Assembly: GCF_003286085.1 (NCBI RefSeq)
Contig: NW_020825294.1
Span: 558,001 to 622,000, forward strand
From: Drosophila persimilis
Lineage: Eukaryota > Arthropoda > Insecta > Diptera > Drosophilidae
Reading direction: 5' to 3'
Length of the DNA: 64,000 nt
Each line of letters opens with the position of its first letter. Position 1 is the first letter of the stretch. This document shows positions 25,771 to 37,236 of the stretch, piece by piece. A program made the position numbers and the translations under genes. Under the pieces are notes generated by a model. The model searched no databases, was not told where the DNA came from, and worked only from the letters and a program-made list of their open reading frames with translations.

Positions 25771-28140
25771 ACCAAAATGTAATCGATTTAATTTCAAAAA
25801 ATGGCATGCTTTTGTGGCATCTTCTATCCAAAAGCTCTATTACGTTCACTTAAATCTTTTATTGAGATCTCCACTCGATAGTTTGCCCCCCCACTCTCTG
25901 TCTCCCTCTCTCTGACTATCCCTGCCATTACAGTTTTGGGTTAAATTTTGCGTAAACACTTTTGAGGGCACTCGACTAATACACAGACGCTTACACCTGC
26001 TGCTCCTCCATGCTCGTGTGTCTGCGTGTGAGTGCGTATCTGTGGCGCTTTATCTAAACTAACAATCGGTGAAGAGGAACAAAAAGATACACGAGAGCCT
26101 GCTGCAAAGTGGATACTCGACTTGTACTCGTCGCATGCCACATGCCCCAACGTGTCATTCTAGCAGAAAGGATACCCTGTAACGACTGCCATAGAGAAAA
26201 GGATGGAATGGCGACAAACGATTTTATTCGGCATTAAAATACAAAGACAATAATTGGCTGTACAAATGTCCCCTAAACGAGAGGACACTATCGCAAGCTA
26301 TCGATATATTCAGGGTATCTAGAGGGTATTCCCCGAAGCTCGGCTTTTATTTCGGGGTCTTTTTTCTCTATTTATTTGCCACCTACGCGCTTTGTTGACG
26401 TCATAATTAGAACGTAGCCGACACAGATGCACATGACTTGGAAAAACAAATTGCGCTGCACTTTTGCCACACTGCAGCCCCCCATACGCTTCTTGGGGGT
26501 CTAGGGGGGTTTCACCTGTGGAGATTTATGACACCAAATAACCCCATTTCGCAGAACAGAACAGAACAGAACAGCAAACACCTTGTCAACCCCTTCGTGT
26601 GCTAGATTTTTGTACATTTTCGTGCTACATTTTAATTTCTCTGCGTTGAGAAAATAGTGTGGGTGCTGGCTGATGCGGGGGGTGATGGGTGGTGGGCGGT
26701 GGGTGTGCTGGGAAAACTCATTAACTGTGCACGCTACTTGGCACCTTTTCTCCTCCATGCTCCTCCACCTTTCACTTCCTTCATTCCTTTCAATTTGTTT
26801 TCGCCTCTCTGTTGTCTCTCTCCCGCTCTGTGCTTTCTTTATTCTTCTTTTTCACTGCTCTTGCGCCTCACTCACATTCCATTTCCATTTCCATTTGTGG
26901 GCGAAGGTCGCTCAACTTGCGAGAGTATCTGCATAGCAAAAGCTGGGCTGGGCGCCTTAATAGCTGGGCGTGGCCCCATCCGCGTGTGTGTGTGGGTGTT
27001 TGTGTGTGTGCACACACACGATTGCACAATAAGCCGCTTTCAATAACTTGGCCAAGAAACGCGGGGAGATGGGTTCGGATGAGAGCAAGGGGACCTACAT
27101 TAAATCGAGCACAAAATTTATGCCATCGAAATTGAAAAAATGCAAAACGAATGGGGGATGTATATTAGAAAATAATATAAAAAAAAAGAAAATTGGGCGA
27201 CATAAAAAATAGGATATGGGACTAATATAATATACAAATTTATTTGCCTAATTTATTGCTAAAAACGTTTATTTTAAATTGTTTTTTTTTTTCTACGCGC
27301 AAAATGATAAATGATTTAAAACGTATTTCCATTAAAATTTGCGGCACATGAACATTAGAGGATTATGGGCCACGGGGATGTGCTTTGAATTCTCCAAAAT
27401 TCCACCCAATAATCGTAGTACCTGTACCTAATGGAAACAGACAAATTGTTCGATCTCACTTCCTTTTTCTGAAAATATCTACGGTTTTCTTTATAAAAGT
27501 TTACCCCACGTTTACCCCATGGGAAGATATTAGCTCTTATCGCATAGCATCTGCGATTAACGATCTACGTTTTACGCTTCTACGATCCGCTCCGAGTGGG
27601 TCTCTCTCGTGAAGATCCAGTAAAGCTACAACAGTTTAATAGGCAAATGAAAAGAATAACGGACGACCAGCAATCCAGCGAAGATCGAAGCACAGAAGCA
27701 CCATAAAATACATACACTGAGAATAATCTTGTAGTCAAATCATCAGTGGCAAACTGAAGCAAAGCAAAAATAATCTTAAAAACATAAATTTTAAATTCTC
27801 TTCCAGCATATATTTAAAAAATTAAATTTTTAAAAGAAAGAAAGTATGAAAAGATAATTCCATTAGGACTATATTACATATTAACGTATTTAATTAATTA
27901 ATATAATATTAAATTATTAAATTTTAAAAATGTATGTTAAATATTCAATAATTAATATTTATTCTTAAACACTTATATTTTCTAAAAGTTGTTCTAAACC
28001 CTTTTAGAATTGTACTCAATAATTAATATTTAATCTTAAACTCGTATATTTTCTAAAAGTTATTAAAAACTTTAAACCCTCTCAAGTTGATTACTAATTT
28101 CTCTAATTTTTCCCTCCCTCTCTCTCTCTTCTCATTACAG

Positions 28141-28541
28141 AAATGACGAAACTTCCTAGCCGCAACAAAATTGTTTGATAAAAGTTTCTCCATAAATAAC
28201 AAGAACTTTAATTTTTTTTTAACCAAAATTAAACATAAACTTTGTTGAGCAAAAAACAACAACAACAAAAATGGTTAAATAAAAAAAAGAAATCAATATA
28301 TTTGCACTATTTAAAATCCCATAAGTAAATAAAAGATGCAGTAAATAAATTATAAATAATCCCCAGAACACAGCAAATATATATATTTAAAATCAAATCA
28401 AATAAAATAAATTAAGGAGAAAAACACACAGTCGCAGGGAAACCAAAACAACAACAAAAACAGCAACCTTCCCAATTTTTGAACATTGTAACCGACCGAC
28501 AAAATAGGCAAACATTTACATAAATTTATGCAAAATAGAAA
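28141..28541 (+). other. Sema1a: 5' UTR part of Sema1a exon 2
   Basis: From acceptor CATTACAG (28140) to the first long in-frame ATG. It is A-rich with several upstream ATGs, for example at 28143 (an 11-codon ORF) and 28271 (3 codons), so translation initiation probably depends on leaky scanning or a downstream start. Confidence 0.6.
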
Positions 28542-28932
28542 ATGTTAAATTCCCACAACTCTGCAAACCAAATTACGCACAATAAAAATAATAATAGAAG
28601 CCACAAAAACAAAAACCAAAGCAACAGCCACAGCATCTGCATCCGCAACAGCAACAGCAACAGCAACAATAATAACAATAAAAGCCACAAAATGCATTTG
28701 AAAAGTGCAATAATAACAACATCAACGGCAAAGGCAACAACAGACACAACAGTAGAAACAACAACAACAGCCACAAAAATACTGAAGCATAAGTTAAGCA
28801 AATTGTATGGATACTACGGATACGGATACAGATACGGTTGGATGCAAGTCTTCCTACTACTGACACTCCACGTGATTGGTAATCAAAGTGCCTGGCAGGA
28901 GAATATACGACCAAAACTCTATGTGGAATTAG
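28542..28932 (+). CDS. Sema1a: Semaphorin-1a, first coding exon (signal peptide and start of ectodomain)
   Basis: Partial CDS of 130 codons plus one base (phase-1 donor G|GTGAGT at 28932/28933). Residues 101-117 (MQVFLLLTLHVIGNQSA) form a hydrophobic signal segment. It is followed by WQENIRPKLYVELG, which matches the mature N-terminus of insect transmembrane semaphorin-1a (grasshopper fasciclin IV has WVNDVSPKMYVQFG). The sema domain should start in the next exon, outside the part I can recognise. Semaphorin-1a is a plexin A ligand and receptor in axon guidance. The start is ambiguous: ATGs at 28542, 28692 and 28842 are in frame. Residues 1-100 are Asn/Thr-rich low complexity followed by YGYYGYGYRYG. 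A start at 28842 would give a conventional signal peptide, while 28542 gives the longest frame, used here. The identification rests on about 14 residues plus gene architecture. Confidence 0.75.
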
Positions 28933-31900
28933 GTGAGTCTTTATAGATCTGTAATAACTATAATATATAAAAGACACAAACTACTATATTGAAACGAAAA
29001 ATATTTAAAGAATTTCTCACTATTATTTAAAAAGATTTGAAGTCGTCGAGGTCTTGATATTCTATGAGCAAGGCGAGTGAGTCGGGGGTTGACGCAGGGG
29101 TCTTGCCCCCTAGCGAATATTTAAAATACTTATATGATGGGGGATTTAGCTTCTTTTCTGGTTGTAGGCAAGCCCTAAGACATGATTTTAATGGAATTTC
29201 GTTAGTATTCCATACCGGATATGATTGGGATTGTGAAATATCTGCCCTTTAAGAGTTATTTCTGGCTGAAACGATTTCGCTAGGGTTTCTTTTTAATAAC
29301 TTTCTTGAATCGCAACATAAAATGTATTCCATTTTGATCAAATCTCTAGGTTGAATTTTATCTAGTACTTAACATTCTACCAATCACATATAAAATTTAC
29401 ATATTTATTGCAATTTCGTCTGCTCATAATCGAATTTATACTACGTCTTACATTGTGTGTCGTGTCAGATGTGGGATCTGTCAAAAGAGTGACTGTAGCC
29501 GTATCTGGAGCTCCTCCAATCATTGAAACGAGATTAAAACTACAGCAAATGTCAATTTAAATTATGACTAATAAAAGATGCAGACGTAAGGAGAGGCAGA
29601 GAGACCGAAAGAGAGAGAAAAACGAATCGAAGTCAACTGCCAAAAACTTTAATGACAATTTTCTATTTTTTATTTTTTTTCTCCTTCGTCCTCTTGTTTC
29701 TTGTGTGAGACTACAGAATGTAATTTGACACACACAGAGAGACATGCAGTGGATAGAGAGATGGCAGATGGTAGATGGTAGATGGTTACTTTCCTATATT
29801 CAAGTTTGACATTCAAAAACTTGCCCATCCATCCACCAGCTTGGGCTCTTCTCCTCGAAAAGTATCCACTTTTGTCAGGTGCTGCAGAAGAAGTTTGCCC
29901 GAGAAATGAAGCAATAACTTGTATAGAGGAGAGAGCAGGAGACAGTGTGTCCCGGGATCTACGGAGACATGGCTACTAATGCACACACACACACACGTAG
30001 ATAGTTTTTGAGATATATCCACAGACATCCACACGTTTTGCTATCTTAACTATAAATAACAAAAATTCCAGGCAAGACATTATTTGCATAAAAGTGGCGA
30101 AGCTTTCAGGAGTGCTGCCTGGCTGCTGGCTGCCAGCAGCTATTCCTACCACTGCTGAATGTCCTGCGTGTGTGCCTGTGTGTGTGTGTGTGTGTGTACG
30201 ACTCCTTGCGACATCATCATCATCGTCATCGCCAGGAGTAACGTCGTTGCATATGCAAATTTTTACTTGATTTTTTTGTTCGTTTCGTTTTGTTTTTTGG
30301 GCTAAAAAGTTGGACGACTCACGTAGGTTGAACCTCCTATGTATCTAATGTGTGTGTACATAGTGCCAGATACATATGTATCTGCAGTGGAGTTTGTTGC
30401 AAGATGAAGCAGAAAAAGTGTGGAAGTTGCCAGCAGCAGCAGCAGCAGCTGAAGTTTTGACGAGGAAGAACAACTAAATGTTAAAAATATCTTTTGCACG
30501 CTTCAGAAATTACGTTATTAAACGTGCATTTGGCACACACTTAAATCTGAGGAACAACAAACATGCTGGCACTTTCTTTGGTGTAGTTTTGAAAGCTCCC
30601 CCCAGAGGATACACATTTTAGAGGCATTCTTCCAGCCAGGAAGTCGTACAAATGAATGGGTTACCTTTTTCCCAAGAAAATGGTTCCAGAAACTGCCACG
30701 TGTGCAAATGAAACAAAATTACACCTCGATAAGAAATGATGGCAACCCATAAGGTGGTACCCCTGCCAAAAAAATAGGAGATATGTCAAACTTCATAAGC
30801 TCTGCAGGGCTAAAGGTAATTTCCCGCTTTGATAAAACGATCCAATTTTCATTATACTCAATATCTCATTAGGAAAGAAGAATTTCATTTCATCGTGGCA
30901 CCATCTGTTGCCCTGAACTCTGAGCGGAATGAAACGTTTTTATTATTAGTTTAGCTCTCTCAAAATCAACTCCGAGTATAATCTGTGAAACGAACCCGTT
31001 CGTGCCACGCCCTCGAGAGCACTGCTAAACCAATTACTTAGCTTCGTTCCGCTCCCAAGGACCACCAGGGACATCGCGCACGTGTTAAAGTTCATTTAAA
31101 ATCCATCAGGGAGCAGAAGCAGAGGAGAAAATGGGAGAATTCATCGTAAAAAAGCGTTCTCCAAACGGGGTTGGACGGACACCCCATAGCAGAAGGGTGA
31201 CGATATCATCTTGGAGGGGCCACTCGTGCATAACAGGAAAATAAGGTTAATGGGGAAATTATGAGTGCGCCAAATGAGAGGGGAGGCTGGAGAGCAGTAT
31301 CGTAGGGGTAATGCCATTCATATGCCATTTTCCATTGTGTTGGTCAAAAAAAAGAAAGAAAAAAACAAACATCAGGCATCTCCGCAGGGTTGCCCATAAA
31401 ATATTACAACCCTGCGTGCCGTGCAGAGTTGCATTTGACAGCCGCAAGTGGTTGTCATTAGAGGAGCTGCGACAAAACGGTCATTTAAATGCACTCTTCT
31501 TCTGCTGCTGCTGCTGCCACTTCAGCTTCGTATTCTTTCATCTTGCCCCTGCCTCGAAGTGGGCGGCGCAACACTTGCTGCAAAATTACGTCTATCAAGT
31601 GGGCGCGGCTGTTGAGGGGGCCAACGGCAGTTAATGTTGATCGTTTTGTGGCACTCTCTTGCGTTGCATCCTGCACACTCACACACACACATACACACTG
31701 TAAAAAATGCCCGCCCCCGCCTTTCCTCTATGTAATTTTTGTGGACATTTTGTGAAATGTTTCTTATGCTTATTTCTGGATACGTGCAAGGACTTTCTGA
31801 TTACATCACAGGCAGGCAATCAGGAAAAGTAGAGTGCATGCCCCGGGATGCTGGAGGGGGAGATAAAACGAGACATCGCTTGGGGAGAAGCCATCGAAAG

Positions 31901-32047
31901 AGTATCTCTGCGCAGTTTCAGATATTTAAAGGAGCAAGTGCTACGAGATGTGATGGAGGAATGGAATCGTACTTCAAACACTCTGAAATATAACCCCATC
32001 GTATTATGTGATATGTGAACTCCAAAGTTCGAGGACAACTGCATCAC

Positions 32048-32118
32048 AGATTACTGCCATTCGAGTCATTCGAAATATTCGAAGCACTCGAAGCGTTCAA
32101 AGAGCTCGAAACGTTACA
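32048..32118 (+). repeat. (A)TTCGAA-type short repeats upstream of the proteasome-like gene
   Basis: Six or so imperfect 9-10-bp units (ATTCGAGTC, ATTCGAAAT, ATTCGAAGC, ACTCGAAGC, GTTCAAAG, CTCGAAACG) sit 100-170 bp before the ATG. GAA/TTC spacing resembles a loose heat-shock element, but phasing is not perfect. Confidence 0.5.
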
Positions 32119-32221
32119 AGTTTTCACTCGATCTTACAGCAGTAGGCCTCGCCTCTGTCTTCCGAAACATTAATCTAACAGTCACTGGCTAGAACTTCTC
32201 ATAGCTCCAAAAGAAAACAAA

Positions 32222-32938
32222 ATGAGTAAATTATCTTGGCTCGACTTGGACTTAATAAATTCCTTCACTCCAGTCGAGTGTGGCACCACCATCATGGCGG
32301 CCGAGTTTGACGGTGGCGTGGTGCTGGGTGCTGATTCCCGCACCACCGCTGGGGGCCATGTGGCCAATCGAATCACGGACAAAGTGACTCGGATCACGGA
32401 TAACGTCTACTGCTGCCGCAGTGGCTCTGCGGCGGACACCCAGGAGCTCTCTGAGGTGGTCTCGAATTTGATGTGGCATCGCGAGATGCACACGGGGGAG
32501 AAGACCCTAGTGCGCGACGTGGCCGCGGAGTTCCGGGACAAGTGCTACAACGGTCGCACATACCTGTATGCCGGCATCATTGTGGGTGGCTGGGACGATC
32601 TGCACGGGGCCCAGGTGTACAACATTGCGCTGGGCGGCATGATGATGCGCGAACAGTTGAGCTATGGCGGATCTGGATCCATATACATTAGTGGCATGCT
32701 CCGGGACGGCTACCGTCCGAACATGGAGAAAGAGGAGTTGGTGCTGCTTTTCAGGTCGGCCCTCAAACAGGCCATCCATCACGATTCCTTCTCCGGGGGA
32801 GTATCGCGCATCGCGATCATCACCAAGGAAGGCATCGAGCGACGGGTGTACTACAACACCAGCACTGGCAAGGCTCAGGCCACAGGCACTGATGTCCTCT
32901 TGGGCTGTGGCGAGACCAAGAAGCCACGCAAGTCTTAA
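32222..32938 (+). CDS. intronless proteasome subunit beta1 paralog (caspase-like site)
   Basis: 238 residues, a full-length 20S core beta subunit of the beta1 (PSMB6) class. The propeptide is about 21 residues and the catalytic Thr is T22, in CGTTIMA. In mature numbering, Asp17 (D38) and Lys33 (K54) are present, and Arg45 (R66, in CCRSGSAADTQ), the beta1 S1-pocket residue giving caspase-like specificity, is kept. GGSGS near 149-153 and the HHDSFSGG segment supply the Ser/Asp partners, so the subunit should be active. The C-terminus GETKKPRKS is basic, unlike the usual beta1 tail. The single-exon structure inside the Sema1a intron, plus clear divergence from canonical fly beta1, suggests a retroposed, possibly testis-biased copy, as known for other fly proteasome subunits. 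If it were the only beta1 gene in this genome that view would fail, but divergence argues against it. Confidence 0.92.
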   Translation: MSKLSWLDLDLINSFTPVECGTTIMAAEFDGGVVLGADSRTTAGGHVANRITDKVTRITDNVYCCRSGSAADTQELSEVVSNLMWHREMHTGEKTLVRDVAAEFRDKCYNGRTYLYAGIIVGGWDDLHGAQVYNIALGGMMMREQLSYGGSGSIYISGMLRDGYRPNMEKEELVLLFRSALKQAIHHDSFSGGVSRIAIITKEGIERRVYYNTSTGKAQATGTDVLLGCGETKKPRKS

Positions 32939-32944
32939 GTCATA

Positions 32945-32950
32945 AATAAA
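32945..32950 (+). terminator. polyadenylation signal of the proteasome-like gene
   Basis: AATAAA begins seven bases after the stop codon, implying a very short 3' UTR. Confidence 0.6.
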
Positions 32951-34227
32951 TATAATCCTCCAACGTAGCTAATCGTACTAAGGTGTTAGCTAATAGGGAA
33001 CAGTGGAATGGGAGAACTGTGGAACACACCTTTTTCCCACTTGAGCTTCCTTGAGGAATGTCCAATCCTCAAGGTCTTTCTTTCTTTCTTTATTGGCATC
33101 TTCCGCGCAATTGAACCACCCATTCCGGAGTAAATGTCTTGGCCGCCAGATGTTGACCAGAGTTGCCACCATCGAGTTTAAATTACACGAACTTCCGTTT
33201 TCAGCCAATTACGCGGTGATGGGGTGATGGTAGAGGGGGGGTGAGGCGAGGCGAACAGTTACTTCCTGTGGCATGGGGAGCTGGGGATGTCCAAGTCCAA
33301 GTCACCTAAAAATAGTTTTGCCTCGAGTCCGCGTCGCATCGCGTCGTCCCATCCCGACCGTTCCGACCGTCCCGACCCGTCATTAAAACTGTCTGCAACG
33401 TGTTGGAACAGCAAACATAACTGTTAATTGCCATTTGTGTGCGGAGTCTCCTCCAGTGGCGGAGGCTCCACTCCACATCGACTCGATTCCGCTACGTCGC
33501 GGGGTCTCATTTTCATATTTCGCCGCATGCGCCTCATTACAATTTAATTCAGAATGTAATTGCAGACGTTGAGTGGAATGGTGGTATGGGAATGGGTGGG
33601 CTGGCGAGGAATGGAGATGGTGGCGAGGAATGGAGGCAACCACCGACTTGGCAAAAGTTTTCTTACAGTTTTGTGCCACTTGACACGCGCCTCGCATAAT
33701 TTCCACACGTCTTATGTGCCACAAAAACTCCAATCCTCGCATATGTACACTGCTCTCTCTCTCTCTTTCTATTCCCCCCAGTCATTGTCTCTGCATTTCC
33801 ATATGCATATTTTTTGGCAGTCGCTGTCGGAAAGGGCGGAAATGCGACAACTAAAAAAAGTATATAAATTCCCCCTTGTAACATCGGTGGCTTTTGTTCT
33901 CCCTAAAAACTCCCTACGCCCTGCCCCTGCCCCTGTCGCTGTCTCTTTGTTTCCTCTTCACTTGTCTCCATCTGGATTTACATACTACTTTGATTCCATT
34001 TATATTTCTGTTAAGTAAATTGTGAATGTGAATGTGAATTGATAATCGCAGTTGTCGCCCGTTTTGGCTTTGTCTATATTTAGTTTTGTTGAAAAATATT
34101 GTGAGAGTATGTGAGATGCATAATTAAAGCGATGATAGTGTACTTCCAGATAAAGGCAATCATTCATACGAATTCTGAACAAAAGAAGAGGAATATTCAT
34201 TGATGGTAAAGGTATTCCTTTTGACTT

Positions 34228-34352
34228 CCATATGTTCCAGATTTTCTAATTGTTTCAATGGTTCCACTGTTCCAATGGGCATCACTGTTCTTGGATCAAA
34301 AAATTTCCTATAAACGAATGGACACTCATTCGTTTCACATTCGAAAAACAGA
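34228..34352 (+). repeat. dispersed repeat family copy in intron 2
   Basis: GTTCCACTGTTCCAATGGGC and ATTTCCTATAAACGAATGGA..CAC match the 19.2-kb array and the inverted copy at 9553. It is the only copy found in intron 2. Confidence 0.6.
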
Positions 34353-35794
34353 GACCCTTTCCCACAGAGATTGTAGACTTTTTACAATGAAATAAGCCCC
34401 AAAATACGATAAATAATCCCCACACTCCTTTAAAGCCTCCTTAAGGCCCATTTTCAAATACAATTAATATCAGGAAATGCTGCGCTTAGTTTTCTTCAGT
34501 CTCTGGGCTCAGTTTTAAATGGAGAGGAACATTTGGCCATGTAATTTGAAATGGGAATTACAAATCACTGGGATGTGCTTTAAGCACAAAAAATAAAAGG
34601 AGCAAAAGAGAGAGAGAGAGGGAGAGGCAGAGGCAGAGAGCAAAGTAAATCCAAAAGGCACACCCAATCAATTATATAGACAGCAATTTTTACAGCCCCC
34701 ACTGGGCAATGTCGTTCATCCAGTCCCCGAGCCCCATTCCCCATCCCCCCCTCGCCCATTCCTCAGACCATTCTGCACATTCTGGCCATTCGAGCCATTC
34801 AGGGCATTCATCCTCCTTCCCGTCGTTCCCCTGTCGACTGCCGCTGCAGTCCGTCTATGTGTGTGTCTGCAATTGGAACATTTCATGGATTAAACGTTTT
34901 CTTAATTGAGTGCCTCATTTTCCGGTTAGGAAGTTTTTCTCATGCCGAGAAAATAAATTACACACATGAGTGCAATTTGGTAGCAGGCAGGCAGGCAGAG
35001 ACACGGGCAGCAGGACTCGTTCCAGGTTCAGAGGAGAGCAGCCTGATAGAAGCCTCCAACCTTAACTGGACAATCACCTCATAATGGCGTTAATCAAAAA
35101 GTTGCCTCCACTGCAGTTGCAGCTGCTGTTGCTGTTGCAACCCGTTGATGCAGCAGATTGAACGTTTAACGATTGAACCCTGTACATACACACACGATTT
35201 TGTTCAGGAGTTCAATGGCTCTTGGTCACCAGGGAAATTAGTAATATGACAAGTGCAGCAGGCAGCAAGCAGCAAGCAGCATCATCATCCCCCAATGCCC
35301 GGGATGTGCCACCATTTTTACACATTTTACTCACTTCCTTTGTTCGCTCTGGCTATGGTCTGTGGGTCTCGTTTTCTAGCTTTTTGTCTCTATAAATTTG
35401 CCACCGATCGTCCAGCTGTCCAGCTGGCCTGGCTCTTCGTCCTGTGTCCTGGCACTTGGCCAGTAATTGAAATGGCGTAACGACTGGCGGCGAAAATTGA
35501 GCAGAATCTCCTTGCTGCGCTCCCCTTTCCCACCAATGGCAAAAGTTAGAGGTGGGCCTGGGAAAAGTTGTGCCACCCCCTGCCCACAAGCAAAAAGTTA
35601 ATATTGATAAATTGATTAAAAGTTTAATAATTGTACATTTTGTTTTTGCACAAACGGGGCGTGTGGCATGGCGTGGTGCAGTCGTCGTGGCACATCAAAG
35701 TTTGTTTGACGGTGTGAAAATTACAAAAATTAATAGCCAAAGATTAATGCAAAATAAAAAGGAAAAATGGGAGGAGAAGAAACTAAATGTGTGT

Positions 35795-36880
35795 CTATGG
35801 AAATGTAAGAAGATTGTCTTTCAGAGAATTAAATACATAAGGATTAAACTGGGCCAGGAAGAGAGCATGACGTGCCGTCGCAGATACTAGGAGTATTTTT
35901 TTATTGGCGGTATTCCGGCTGATGACACGGGTCGGTTTATCATCCTTGCCGGCCTTGCTGGAGTCCGTGCCCCAGGAATACAGAAGACCATCCTCGGTGA
36001 TGGCATAGGACCAAACGTCTCCGCAGGCCACAGACACAATGTTGCTGCACTCCAGATTCCTGACGGGCGCCAGTTGGGACACGATTTCGGTACCGCTTTC
36101 GCCCAGCCCAACGACAGAGAATAGGCGATTCCCTTGGAGCATCAAGGTATGTTGATCCCCGCCAGCAATCTGAGTGACGTCCTTGAGGGTTGTCTTGATT
36201 GGCGCGAAGTGCTGGCAGTTGTTCAGATCAGCGGCCCAGATGGTTTCCGTCTGCGATTCACGCAGGAAGCAGCAGGTGTTTGTGGCCCAAATGGCATTGA
36301 AAGGATTGGCGGAACGGATATTTATTTGATTTGGGCGGAGCACTGAGCGCTCTGGGATGCTCCGCAGCTGTCTGTGCTCGGCGCAGCCCATTGTGTAGAC
36401 CTTGCCGCGAGTTGATAGAACCACCAAGTGATTCCTGCCTGAGGCAATGCTGCAGCACTCGGTGCCGGCCAAGATCTGAGTGGGTTTCAGTGCAATGCCA
36501 TCGATCGTGAGGCGGAACGAGCCCCACGCGTAAACGCTGCCATTCGCCAGCAGGCAGGCCGAGTGCGAGCCGCCTGCAGTGATGCACAGGGCCTTGCCCG
36601 GCAGATCGACCAAGGCGGGCAAGGACTCGCTGCCTGGCTCACTGGAACTGGTACTCCTGCCCAGAGCGCCCTCGCCGTTGCAGCCAAAAGAGTAGACATC
36701 CCCACTCTGCGTCAGCACCAGCGAGTGCTGCCCACCCGCACACACATCAACGGGATCAGGGATGTTCTGTATCTCCGTGAGGCGGTCAGACGTGTCGCAG
36801 GCCAGGACACTGCCAATGGACTGCCGTCGCTTGGGTAGTTCCAGACAAAAGTCTCGCATTGAGACTCTGCGCTTGCTCAT
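35795..36880 (-). CDS. intronless RCC1-like seven-bladed propeller protein
   Basis: 361 residues from the ATG at 36880. A basic N-terminus (SKRRVSMRD, PKRRQS) could be a nuclear localisation signal. RCC1 repeats follow: blade motifs AGGQHSLVLTQSGDVYSFGC (48-67), GGSHSACL..VYAWGSF (103-122), SGRNHLVVLS..VYTMGC (147-166), a degenerate blade around 195-220, AGGDQHTLML (239-248), ACGDVWSYAI..LLYSWGT (285-305) and SATARHALFLA (333-343). The phrase VYSFGCNGEGALGR and the WGSFR of blade two are diagnostic of RCC1, the Ran guanine-nucleotide exchange factor, rather than other RCC1-repeat families. It is shorter than RCC1 (about 420 residues in human) and the middle blades are eroded, so Ran exchange activity is uncertain. 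No introns interrupt it. A retroposed, fast-evolving copy of the Drosophila RCC1 gene (Bj1/Rcc1), perhaps germline-biased, is my best reading. Confidence 0.88.
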   Translation of the reverse strand: MSKRRVSMRDFCLELPKRRQSIGSVLACDTSDRLTEIQNIPDPVDVCAGGQHSLVLTQSGDVYSFGCNGEGALGRSTSSSEPGSESLPALVDLPGKALCITAGGSHSACLLANGSVYAWGSFRLTIDGIALKPTQILAGTECCSIASGRNHLVVLSTRGKVYTMGCAEHRQLRSIPERSVLRPNQINIRSANPFNAIWATNTCCFLRESQTETIWAADLNNCQHFAPIKTTLKDVTQIAGGDQHTLMLQGNRLFSVVGLGESGTEIVSQLAPVRNLECSNIVSVACGDVWSYAITEDGLLYSWGTDSSKAGKDDKPTRVISRNTANKKILLVSATARHALFLAQFNPYVFNSLKDNLLTFP

Positions 36881-37163
36881 TATTTTCGTTTTCGTTACGA
36901 TAAAGATTGTAATATTTGAAAATAACTATGAGTTTACTGATCACTAAAATCGAAAATGTTGCTTCCACAAAAAACTTCTAAAATAGAAAACAGAATTATC
37001 AGAATAAGTGTTTTCGAAAGCAAATAATTGCAATATGCCCTTGGATTTGAACGAGGCTGAATCGTTATCTCTCGGATAGTGCTTCTGTGTCTCTCTCTCT
37101 CCCTCTCTCTCTCCCTCTCTCTCCCTGCGCGTATAGGGAGCTTTTGACACCTGTTGCTCAAGT

Positions 37164-37236
37164 GCCGAAATAGCTCAGTTGGGAGAGCGTTAGACTGAAG
37201 ATCTAAAGGTCCCCGGTTCAATCCCGGGTTTCGGCA
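37164..37236 (+). tRNA. tRNA-Phe (GAA)
   Basis: 73-nt cloverleaf: acceptor stem GCCGAAA/TTTCGGC with discriminator A, D arm GCTC..GAGC, anticodon arm with loop CTGAAGA (anticodon GAA), T arm CCGGTTCAATCCCGG. A T6 run at 37250-37255 is a pol III terminator. It lies about 280 bp upstream of the RCC1-like start, transcribed away from it, inside a Sema1a intron. Confidence 0.98.

Larger units (their letters stand above)
7818..28140 (+). other. Sema1a: intron 1 of Sema1a (about 20.3 kb)
   Basis: Bounded by donor GTGAGT (7818) and acceptor CTCTTCTCATTACAG (ending 28140), preceded by a long CT-rich tract. Open frames inside are simple-sequence artefacts with no recognisable domain. Contents I can support are one recursive splice site (17335/17336), dispersed repeat copies (9553, 11027, 15925, 19171-19498), a PHO-like inverted repeat (24208-24237), an ATCGAT cluster (25483-25770) and A/T-rich tracts (22610-23075, 27780-28070). 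Confidence 0.65.

Noticed and set aside
33383..34018. 119- and 152-codon frames after the proteasome-like gene
   Set aside because: Simple-sequence shadows. The proteasome-like gene already ends at 32938 with its poly(A) signal.
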